64,000 nt of DNA from Paenibacillus sp. 481 (GTDB lineage Bacteria > Bacillota > Bacilli > Paenibacillales > Paenibacillaceae). A model generated the notes under the pieces. That model searched no databases. It was not told where the DNA came from and saw only the letters and a list, made by a program, of their open reading frames with translations. The stretch is taken from assembly GCF_021223605.1 (NCBI RefSeq), contig NZ_CP075175.1, positions 186,001 through 250,000 on the forward strand, read 5' to 3'. The stretch's first letter is position 1. Each line of letters starts with the position of its first letter. Below, one piece after another: positions 33,911-42,400 of this stretch. Position numbers and translations under genes: made by a program.

Positions 33911-34687
33911 TTATATAATGGCTTGGTGAACCCCCACTGCTTGAATATCACCATAGCGATATAAGCCTTGGTATAACTCTTTACGATCTAAAATGCGTTT
34001 AACTTGTACTTTGGTGAAAGATTTACCTTGTTGCGTGGTATAGCCTTCTTGGTTAAGTTGTGAAGCCAGTTCTGATAATGACCATGTCGGAAATTGTTCT
34101 TTTATTTCAAAAAGTCTTTTTACCGTTTGAGCCTGTTTATCATGGACTTCAATACGTTTATGCCCTCTACGAGATTGGTAACCGAATGCCGCTCTCCCTC
34201 CTGCATAACCGCCTTTCTGTGCTTTCTTATTCCGTCCTCTGCCTAACTTGAGGGCAATTTCTAAACGCTGATACTGGTCAAGCAATTCCATTAATCCATT
34301 GATGAGGAAATCATTCGGGTCTTTCTTATAAATCGAGTATGTAGGCTGTTCAATACTTTTGACATCTACACCGTATTTTTTGAACTCTCGATGGACAAGA
34401 ACCTTCACGATGTCAGACCGCCATAAACGGCTTGTATGGAGGACTACGACAGCATCTACGGATTGATTAGATAGAGCTTCTAGCATGTTCTGGAAGCCAA
34501 TTCTGTCCACCTCAAGGGTATCTTCATCAACCTTCGCTCCACTGATACCCTCATCTGTGAATACGTGAAGCAAGTTCCAACCTTGTTCCTGACAATACAA
34601 ACGAATTTCATCTTGCTGATACTCTAAACTGTAACCATCCTTGGCTTGTCCACTTGTTGAAACTCTGACATAACCGATAACATTCAT
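33911..34687 (-). CDS. Serine recombinase (resolvase/integrase)
   Basis: 258 aa. The resolvase catalytic domain is clear: MNVIGYVRVSTSGQ with nucleophile Ser10, VVVLHTSRLWR with the active-site arginines, and DEGISGAK. A recombinase-type domain follows (GGRAAFGYQ...LFEIKEQFPTWSLSELASQLNQ...VKRILDRKELYQGLY). It lacks the long zinc-ribbon/coiled-coil tail of phage integrases, so it is short for a large serine recombinase; whether truncated by the IS110 insertion or naturally short is unclear. It overlaps the upstream 88-aa gene by ATGA. Probable integrase of the small element at 33.9-38.7 kb. Confidence 0.87.
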   Translation of the reverse strand: MNVIGYVRVSTSGQAKDGYSLEYQQDEIRLYCQEQGWNLLHVFTDEGISGAKVDEDTLEVDRIGFQNMLEALSNQSVDAVVVLHTSRLWRSDIVKVLVHREFKKYGVDVKSIEQPTYSIYKKDPNDFLINGLMELLDQYQRLEIALKLGRGRNKKAQKGGYAGGRAAFGYQSRRGHKRIEVHDKQAQTVKRLFEIKEQFPTWSLSELASQLNQEGYTTQQGKSFTKVQVKRILDRKELYQGLYRYGDIQAVGVHQAII

Positions 34688-34950
34688 GTTGTTGCCCCTT
34701 CCGTAGACCGTATCTCACTTGAAAGGAGTACCTTTTCTAGCTTGAGGCGACAACTTTCCATGCGTAAGTCCATTTCAACGCGATGAACAGCGAACATAAT
34801 GTCTTCTATAACTGTACGATGAGAACGATAACCTTCTTGAATCGTAAAATCTAAGATTGCAGTTTGATAAGCAAGACAAGTTGACAATCGTTCATCAAGA
34901 ACAGCTTCTTTTGCATATAACTGTTCCAGCTTCTCGATTAGATGATTCAT
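34684..34950 (-). CDS. Small helical protein cotranscribed with the recombinase
   Basis: 88 aa, probably coiled-coil (IEKLEQLYAKEAVLDERL, MDLRMESCRLKLEKVLLSS). Its stop overlaps the recombinase start, so the two are translationally coupled; it may assist or regulate recombination. No family recognised. Its promoter lies in the operator region at 34987-35040. Confidence 0.65.
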   Translation of the reverse strand: MNHLIEKLEQLYAKEAVLDERLSTCLAYQTAILDFTIQEGYRSHRTVIEDIMFAVHRVEMDLRMESCRLKLEKVLLSSEIRSTEGATT

Positions 34951-34986
34951 ACTGTTTCCTCCCCCTCCGTTACGATAATTGAGATT

Positions 34987-35040
34987 AATGTAACGGTATT
35001 CCGTTATTTATCTTATTCTATTACGGAATACCGTTACATT
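34987..35040. promoter_or_regulatory. Paired operators between recombinase and repressor genes
   Basis: A perfect 18-bp inverted repeat: AATGTAACGGTATTCCGT (34987-35004) and its complement (35023-35040), 18 bp apart. Each arm is itself a dyad, ACGG-4 nt-CCGT. Further partial sites (CCGTTACG near 34969, TGTAACGGTAAAC near 35093) surround it. This fits cooperative binding by the small XRE repressor to control both divergent transcripts, like a lysogeny switch. Confidence 0.7.
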
Positions 35041-35122
35041 CAATAGTTTTGATGAAATATACATGTTATAATTTCTATGATTTTTAATTACCTGTAACGG
35101 TAAACTAATATGGAGGATTCGT

Positions 35123-35329
35123 ATGCCAGTTCGATTACGCCTTAGAGAAATACTTGAGCAACGTGGAATCAGTCAACGAGAACTTGCTCGTAGAATGAAT
35201 GTTCGACCAAGCACAGTAAGTCATCTTTGCTCTGATAAACTTAATGCTGCTTACTTTGATACACTAGAGCAGATTTGTAAGACACTTGATGTTCCACTTC
35301 ACGAACTTCTTGTATTGGAAGATAATTAA
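35123..35329 (+). CDS. Small XRE-family repressor
   Basis: 68 aa, essentially one HTH: LREILEQRGISQRELARRM, VRPSTVSHLCSDK, LEQICKTLDVPLHELL. It resembles the small Cro/CI-type regulators of plasmids, ICEs and prophages. Divergent from the recombinase genes, with the ACGG/CCGT dyads between. Ribosome site ATGGAGG. Confidence 0.88.
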   Translation: MPVRLRLREILEQRGISQRELARRMNVRPSTVSHLCSDKLNAAYFDTLEQICKTLDVPLHELLVLEDN

Positions 35330-35591
35330 CTAACCCTGTCTATTTTCAATATGATTCGGTCGCTGGGTATGTACAGCCCTTTTTGTAAATTCCAATGACT
35401 ATAAATGCTTTAAACTATCCCCCACCACCGATAAATGGGTATCGTATGTCGTAACATTTTTAGAAGACGAGCGTTTGATTTCTGTATCATTTCAACTCAT
35501 ATAAAGAGTGAGTTCTCAATACTTTATTTAGCATATTATGATTTTTATCGTTATCGGCAAAATAACGTGTCCATTAGTGCAGATATGTATT

Positions 35592-36500
35592 TTAACTTAT
35601 CAATGGCTTTAGACAGTTCCCTTGGGGAATTGTCATTTTTTTTATTAAGCTCTTTCGATTTGCAAACGTTGACGGTGTGTATATTTCTCGTAACGTTGAT
35701 TCGTCATACATCATTAACAAAGTCTGAAAACCTAGATACATTTCAATTTTGGATATGTCCTCTTTATTCTCCTTTAACCAAGCTAAGTCTAGGCTGATTA
35801 TTTCGGAGGGATATTTAACGTTTCTTAGGGCTTTATTTATGACCTCATCTGAAAACGAAGGACATAGGAGTTCGACTGCTTTTCTCTTAGGTGAATACTT
35901 TTTTAAATCGTTATAGCTTGGTCTAATTTCTAGCCGTAAGATTCCTTTTGCTAGTTTGACAAGGTCACTAGATCCTTTTTTGTCCTTCACTTCTTTTTGT
36001 TTGTCATAGAACATGATACTACTGCTTTTGTTAGAGAACGTAACCGTTTCATCTTGGTTAGTGAGATTCGTATTCTTATAAGCAAACCTTTGCTTGCCTA
36101 ACATTCGTATATAGTCGCTAACCTGTTTATCTACTTGAAAATTCCTACACACGTCAATTCGTTTGACGATCCAATCTAAATGATTAACTTTAATTGAAAA
36201 TAATTCATATAAACGCTCTTGCAGTTTACTAAAGAATGTTTGAATATCTGTTTCCGTTATGAGAGCTATATTATGACCATATAAAAACTTTGGAATAGAT
36301 AATTGCAGTTCTATTGTGTGACTCATATCTGCATACTTTATATACGGTATCTGTTCGTCATGCATGACATAATTCGTATGTAATGCTCTAGTATCACGAT
36401 TCAGATACGTAGTAGCTTTGGATAAGATAGATGTATGTCGTGTAATGGATTCTTCGTTTAAAGGGATTCCAGAAGCTTTAAGGACTATCGTATCGAACAT
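35592..36500 (-). CDS. Rep-like protein (rolling-circle replication initiator type), probable
   Basis: 302 aa. It resembles in general layout the replication initiators of small rolling-circle phages and plasmids (gene II/X type): short beta-rich N-terminus, HLDWIVKRIDVCRNFQVD in the middle, and a region with IMFYDKQKEVKDK and LRLEIRP (the FYDK and E-R-P motifs seen in such proteins). I do not see a certain HUH pair, so the assignment is tentative. It sits between the repressor and a second HTH gene on the same strand as the latter. Its 3' end contains a hairpin plus T-run (35612-35643) usable as a terminator for the oppositely oriented repressor gene. Confidence 0.55.
   Translation of the reverse strand: MFDTIVLKASGIPLNEESITRHTSILSKATTYLNRDTRALHTNYVMHDEQIPYIKYADMSHTIELQLSIPKFLYGHNIALITETDIQTFFSKLQERLYELFSIKVNHLDWIVKRIDVCRNFQVDKQVSDYIRMLGKQRFAYKNTNLTNQDETVTFSNKSSSIMFYDKQKEVKDKKGSSDLVKLAKGILRLEIRPSYNDLKKYSPKRKAVELLCPSFSDEVINKALRNVKYPSEIISLDLAWLKENKEDISKIEMYLGFQTLLMMYDESTLREIYTPSTFANRKSLIKKMTIPQGNCLKPLIS
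35612..35643 (+). terminator. Hairpin with T-run after the XRE repressor gene
   Basis: GACAGTTCCC...GGGGAATTGTC followed by eight T on the plus strand. It overlaps the 3' coding end of the convergent Rep-like gene. Confidence 0.5.
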
Positions 36501-36614
36501 CTATAACCTTCTTTCTATTTTGATATATATTTTTTATGTTTATTTGATGCTATTCCAAAATCTTGGATGTAATTTGATATGTTATAAGAAAAGTGGGATG
36601 GACGACATCCCTTC

Positions 36615-37277
36615 TTACTCCGACCAAAGCAAATCGTACTTCTTTAATAGCGCATGCAGTTCTGTTTGAAAGTTTACTTCCTCTTCGTCCCATGCGTAAA
36701 ATCCCAACGACATCAGATACACCATTGAACGCAATGCATTTACTCTCCGTCTCTGCTTATCAAACCATTCTTGTTGCTGTTTATCATCCATCTTTTTTGA
36801 AGCAGATTCATTTAAAATACCCGATAGGTTATTTAATATCTCAAGCGCTTTACCTCCTCTCTCTTCATCAAAAAGCTCATAATACAGTGCCTCTTTTAAC
36901 TTCAAGCTCAGTGTTTCAATCTTAAGTTCTTCATACTTCATTTGTTTCTCTGCTTGATACACATCAATTTCTCTAAGATACTCTTGTTCAATTCCATTGT
37001 CATCAGGTGTAGTATCAACTATTTCGATAGAATCCCGTTTAGAGATCCGATTCAAGTAATCTAACTCAAGTTCGATTTCTTCGATTTTAGTTAATTCTTT
37101 TTGAAAGTATTCCTTATCAATATTGAATAACTTAGACAGCGCTTCTATTTTAGCTGTCGGTATTCGTCTACGCTTACTTATCCAATCTTTCACCGTAGAT
37201 GGCGTAAGCCCCAGCTTTTCAGATAACCCTGCGTATGAAATGTGATATAACTTGACGATGTATTCAAGACCTATCAT
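36615..37277 (-). CDS. HTH protein with helical C-terminal domain
   Basis: 220 aa. N-terminal HTH (ISYAGLSEKLGLTPSTVKDW, ISKRRRIPTAKIEALSKLF) followed by a long helical, Glu/Lys-rich region (IEEIELELDYLNRISKRDS, EKQMKYEELKIETLSLKLKE), probably coiled coil. It precedes the Rep-like gene in the same direction (115 bp gap) and may control its expression. Ribosome site GGAGGGATAC. Confidence 0.78.
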   Translation of the reverse strand: MIGLEYIVKLYHISYAGLSEKLGLTPSTVKDWISKRRRIPTAKIEALSKLFNIDKEYFQKELTKIEEIELELDYLNRISKRDSIEIVDTTPDDNGIEQEYLREIDVYQAEKQMKYEELKIETLSLKLKEALYYELFDEERGGKALEILNNLSGILNESASKKMDDKQQQEWFDKQRRRVNALRSMVYLMSLGFYAWDEEEVNFQTELHALLKKYDLLWSE

Positions 37278-37369
37278 ATGTATCCCTCCGCAACTTGATT
37301 TGATGACAATATATCATCTGGCGTCGATCGTCGTCAACTATTATTTTACATTATCTTCACAAAAAAACC

Positions 37370-37394
37370 ACACTACGATGGTTAGTCGTAGTGT
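37370..37394 (-). terminator. Terminator facing leftward
   Basis: ACACTACGA, a 7-nt loop, TCGTAGTGT; on the minus strand followed by GG and seven T. It shields the 36615 gene from readthrough, or acts as its attenuator. The remainder of 37278-37585 is AT-rich promoter region for the two divergent genes, with a GATGA-5 nt-ATCATC-like dyad near 37300-37318. Confidence 0.65.
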
Positions 37395-37585
37395 AGTTGA
37401 CACGAGCTTAATATAAGGCAATTTATATTCACTTGAAAGCAATTGGTTTAACAAACATCGTACGACAATGAAATGTATTAATTATATTATTAGTACTAGT
37501 CTCTAGTGGATATTATAATTAAAGTGAAGGTAGCTGTTTTATATCCAAAATTCATTAATATTTCTAATGCATATTGGGGGTTAAC

Positions 37586-38698
37586 ATGAGATTCTCAAAA
37601 CGTAAATTAAAGGGGCTTCCGGTTCCTAAAGAAATAGTTGTGAAGGATTTAGCTAGTTATATTCGACTATTCACAGATGGGAAATATAGAGATTTTTTAT
37701 TTAGAGGAGAACCAACTAATTACGATGAAACCTCATCATCAGCATTAAGAGGAGATGCTATATACCCTTTTAGGGAAATGCAAAATCAATTCAAACGTGA
37801 AGTTTGGCATAAATTATCAAGTGATGAACGGACACATTTCACTGCTTTCTCACAACATCATGGAATTCCTACAAACCTCATTGATGTATCTACTTCTCCA
37901 CTAGTTGCCTTGTATTTTGCATGTCAAAACTATAAAAATCCAACTGGTGAAAGATATGACGAAGAAAGAGGTTATGTGTATTTATTTGAAGATCATTTTG
38001 TTGATATTACAAAGATTTTAGCAAAGTATGAAGATGACAATCTTTTAGAATTATATGCTCATAACAGAAATAATATCTTGCTTGATATGTATAAGTTATT
38101 TTTAGAGTTTGAAAAAAAGAAACCATACCCTTTTTATACATACTTAAAAACGCTAAACGAAGATTACCATTACCATTTTGGTAATGGCTTTTTAAAAAAT
38201 ACTATTCCTAAAAGATTCACTCCCTATTGTAAAGGAGAATATAAATGGGAGATACGGAAATATGTTATTGATATTGTGAATGATAGTGAAGAAGCTAAAA
38301 ACCTACTGAATCAGATAGAAAGTGCGTATAGTAATATTTCTTATGAAGTTTTTTTATATACAATATACCTTCAAAGGTTTTTAAAAGAAATATTAGACTT
38401 AACAGAGCCTATATGGTGGTTTAATATCATGCCTAATTTCAAATACGCTCCCATTTTGACCTTTGAACGTGGTCGTAATCAACAAGGACTATTTATATAT
38501 CAAACTTACTTAAACTACGTTGAAGTAGTATATAATGCCCAAATAGTAGCACGACAAAGAGTTTGGCCGGACAAAATTATCGTAGTTGAAAATAAAAAAC
38601 AAATCTATAAAAAACTTGATTTCATCGGAATCAATGAAAAGTTTATTTATGGAGATTATGATAATGTAGCCTCTTACATCAAGAAAAATTTCACCTGA
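37586..38698 (+). CDS. FRG-domain protein
   Basis: 370 aa from the ATG at 37586 (GGGGG ribosome site); a TTG 4 codons upstream is less likely. FLFRGEPT at residues ~37-44 is the name-giving F-R-G motif. The second signature, FSQHHGIPTNLIDVSTSPLV followed by ALYFACQ, lies near 94-121. FRG-domain proteins are widespread in mobile elements and defence-gene neighbourhoods; the biochemical activity is not settled, and an ADP-ribosyltransferase-like fold has been suggested. Here it is the likely cargo of the recombinase/Rep element, placed beside the RHS immunity gene. Its AT content looks higher than its neighbours, fitting recent transfer. Confidence 0.85.
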   Translation: MRFSKRKLKGLPVPKEIVVKDLASYIRLFTDGKYRDFLFRGEPTNYDETSSSALRGDAIYPFREMQNQFKREVWHKLSSDERTHFTAFSQHHGIPTNLIDVSTSPLVALYFACQNYKNPTGERYDEERGYVYLFEDHFVDITKILAKYEDDNLLELYAHNRNNILLDMYKLFLEFEKKKPYPFYTYLKTLNEDYHYHFGNGFLKNTIPKRFTPYCKGEYKWEIRKYVIDIVNDSEEAKNLLNQIESAYSNISYEVFLYTIYLQRFLKEILDLTEPIWWFNIMPNFKYAPILTFERGRNQQGLFIYQTYLNYVEVVYNAQIVARQRVWPDKIIVVENKKQIYKKLDFIGINEKFIYGDYDNVASYIKKNFT

Positions 38699-38754
38699 CA
38701 AAACCTTTATTAATTAAACTGGTTTCATCAAAAATTTTAATTAATAAACATAAA

Positions 38755-38793
38755 AATCATCCCACTCACTTTTCTGTGAATTGGGATGATTTT
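38755..38793. terminator. Bidirectional terminator
   Basis: AAATCATCCCA...TGGGATGATTT with A and T runs on both sides, between the FRG gene and the convergent immunity gene. Confidence 0.8.
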
Positions 38794-38813
38794 TTAAAGT
38801 CAAATACAATTGC

Positions 38814-39449
38814 TTATTTTAAAGCACTCATTATATCATTGATTTCGCCCACATACCCATCCAAAGCTTGTTGTAATACTACTTTGTATTCATCGCTCTC
38901 TTCTAACCAAATATTAAAACTAGATTGCTCAACTTGATACTTATATTTGAGATGATAGCTCATTCCCATGAGAGAATGTCTACCAAACTTAATTAAGTCT
39001 TGATAATTGAGTTGGGCACGATTTTGCAGTTCTCTCATTCTGTTTTCTGCATATTGTTTCTCACACTCCAAAATCCTTTTCCAATCTTCTGTTCTTTGAG
39101 TTCCAAGCTGCAATAATTGTCTTACAGCCTCAAGGTTCAACTCATTATGAAAAGGGGTATTTTCGATAATGTTTCTTTCGATTTGTTTCAATTGACTTTC
39201 CTGAAGGTTTTCAAACATACTTGAAAAATGTTCATAGTATTTATCCACGTCATATTCATTTGATATATAAAACACGAGTGGATAAACTAACTTTTCATCG
39301 TGTGAGCTTAAAAAGTTTATCAACAAATCAGCATGTTCATCGTGCTCTTGGTAAGCTTGTTGTAACAATTCAAATAACTTCAAAAAGTCTTGCAGGTTAT
39401 TTGAATTAAAATTGGTTAAAAAGTGGTTTATAACACCGTTATCACTCAT
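38814..39449 (-). CDS. Candidate immunity protein of RHS toxin C
   Basis: 211 aa, soluble, mostly helical and acidic (LQDFLKLFELLQQAYQEHDE, LNLEAVRQLLQLGTQ, EKQYAENRMRELQNRAQ). No family recognised. It begins 11 bp after the toxin stop on the same strand with a GGGGGATTGG ribosome site, the standard place for the cognate immunity gene. Confidence 0.7.
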   Translation of the reverse strand: MSDNGVINHFLTNFNSNNLQDFLKLFELLQQAYQEHDEHADLLINFLSSHDEKLVYPLVFYISNEYDVDKYYEHFSSMFENLQESQLKQIERNIIENTPFHNELNLEAVRQLLQLGTQRTEDWKRILECEKQYAENRMRELQNRAQLNYQDLIKFGRHSLMGMSYHLKYKYQVEQSSFNIWLEESDEYKVVLQQALDGYVGEINDIMSALK

Positions 39450-39460
39450 CCAATCCCCCC

Positions 39461-42400
39461 TTATCTTTTTTTCACTATATCAATAATAAGCTTTTGCAAT
39501 TCTTTGGTGTACCGTGAGTTATTCTTACCTTTATTAAAATCATTTAGTGTTACACCAAAGCGTGAAGAAGTCCATTCTTTAAGTAAACCGATACTTGATT
39601 GATTTGCATTACCTCTTGGCCGTACAGTGACATGTTTTTTTGTATCATTGTATGCCTCAAATCCTCTTAACAATAAATCTTGCAAATGAAAAACAACATA
39701 ACTGCCCTCTTTAGGTTTCAATAAAGACATTGATAATCCACAATTAGCATTCGTACTGCATCCCTCAATATCGGATAAACGAGGTGTTAAGTTATTTGGA
39801 GTATTATTTCCCCATAAATAAACTTCTGTTTTCTTTCTTCTTTTATCATAATCTCTTAAATCAGAAGCATTCGATAATTCCGCTGTCAAAGTATCCGCTA
39901 ACTTATTGGCTTGTGCAGCACTTTTAGGAATTGAATGATTTTGAGAAACTGGATATGGTTCATTACCAAATAAAAAATCATCAACAAATGCAGCTATAAC
40001 ACCGACACTTGCAGCAGCAGCTATAACCCCCCAACTGATCGCTGCACCTTCTGCTATACAAGCATCCCAAACACATCTTCCAGTCGGATCTGTATATTTA
40101 AGCGGATTATTGTGAACATAGGTATACAAATTCAAACTTAACGGATTGTTAGCTTTACCTTCATACGTATCCTCCGTAGTAAATCGCCCAATACTCGGAT
40201 CGTACCAACGAGAACGCAAGTATTGAAGATTCGTTGCGCTATCCCAATACTCGCCCGAGTAGCGAAAAATGTTCGGCACTTGCTCCGACGCGGTGAGCGG
40301 CTTGCCCCAAATGTCATATGTGTATGTGTTCAGCACAGTTCCTTGGCTGTCGCGAATTTCAGTGACATCACCGTGGCCGTTGGTCACGTAGTATTGCATT
40401 TGATTGGTGCTCGCGACTTGGCGAGCTAGTAAGCGGCCTTTTGGGTCATGAGCATAGGCGTACGTGATCGTAACGGTTCCGCTAGGCTCGACTTTGCCTT
40501 CCGCGACGATGATTTTGCGGTCGTCGTAGTAGTAGCGGGTGGTCTCGCCAGCTTGGCTGCGCTCGACCATCAGGCCGTCGCCGTTGTAGCGGTACGTGAC
40601 AACGTTGCCGTCTTCGATAACTGCACGTGTTAAGCGATTGCGGGAGTCATAGCTGTATTGGGCGCCTTTCTGCACAGGTGGATTGGCCGTCGTTAGCGTA
40701 CTGCGATTGTCACGTGCGTCGTAGGTGTACGTCTCACTGAACTGGCTGTTCGTCTGGATGCGATTGAGCTTGTCATAGGTGAAGGTGAACGGCGTGCCGT
40801 TTTCATTTTTGCTGGTGATATTGCGATTGTTGTCGTAGCTGTATTGATACTGCCCAAATGGTGTCGCGCCTTGATGCTGTTGGATGTGGGCTAGATTTAA
40901 GCCGTCGTAGGTGTAGGTCTCGGTGATTCCGTTGGACATGCTTAGCTTCGCTAAGTTCGTCTCGGATTTGTCGTAAGTGTAGTTCATCGTGGCTAGCGCC
41001 GAATTGTTGCGATCGGTGACTTGCAACGACGTTGGATGCGAAAACATCGTGCCGTAGTTCACCGTCATCGACGAGCTAAACGTCGGCGTCGTTACGTTTT
41101 GCTTCGTTCGTAAGCTTCTCGCCTCGTATTCATAGCTCAACGTGGTTTGGTCGGGATACGTGATCGTTCGCAATTCTCCCGTTGGAAAATACGCATATCT
41201 CGTCGTCCCCGTTGCATCGGTCATTGCGATGCGATTGCCGCCCTCATCATACGCATACGTAACGCCTTCTTCTGGGATTGGCGTCGTGCTGCTCGTGAGG
41301 AAGTTACGGTTGCTGTAGCCGAACTGATGAACCTGACCTTTGCGGTCGATGCTTTTGACCAAATTGTTGTTCGCATCGTGATAGAATCGCTTGCTCAAGT
41401 TTTTCGGATCGATCTGCTCGATCAGGCGGCCGATTTCGTCGTATTTCTTCTTGAGTACGGTTCCGTCTGCATACTGAATCTGAACCAAATTTCCGGCTAC
41501 ATTGTAGGTGTAGGACACCTTTTTTCCATCGGCGTCAATGACAGCGGTCAAGCGACTTAAGGAATCGTACTCGTATTTGGTTTCGTTGCCTTTGGCATCA
41601 AGCATCGAGACGACGTTGCCTACGAAGTCATACGTGTACTGGGCCAGTACGACTGCTCCTGCTGGCTTGAGCTCTTCTCTTTTTACAACACGATCTAGCA
41701 CATCATACGTTTCTCGAATCTTGTTGCCTACTCCGTCGATGCTGACCTTCGTGTTCACAATGTCGTTGTACTCGTATTGCTTCACTTGGCTACCTGCGGT
41801 TTCCTTGATGACTCGGCCCCAAGCGTCATAGACATAATCGATCCCAGCTCCCGTGACTGTCCCTTTGCGGAGCAGTCTCCCGTGTGTATCATACGTATGA
41901 TGCGCCGTGCCGCGACCGTTTGTCTCCCGGATAAGGTTACCGATCGGATCAAAAGCCTTCTCGGTGACATGGCCCCGTGGATCGGTGACGGTAATCGTGT
42001 TCTGGACATCATTGTACACGATTGTCGTTTGGGTATTGTCTGGGTATTTCTCCGCGATGACTCTTCCTAGTTTATCATACGTAGACGTTGTCGCGTGACG
42101 GTTGCCATCGGTGTAGGAGATCATATCTCCCGTGAACCGATTATAGTCGGCCTCCTTCACAATAGTCGTCACCTGACCCTCTGCATTCTTGACATCCACC
42201 GTTTGCTTAGTCGGGAAGAAAGCACCCAATTGTGGGCTAAACTCCTGCTTGACGACGGTATCCTGTTGCTCTCCCCGTATCCGAACCGTGATCGGATTTC
42301 CATTCGGGTCGTATTCCCGCTGAACCTGCTGCAATAACGCACCTTGATTATTTTTGCTGAGCATTTGCGTCATCTCGCCATGGTTCGGATCATACTTGTA

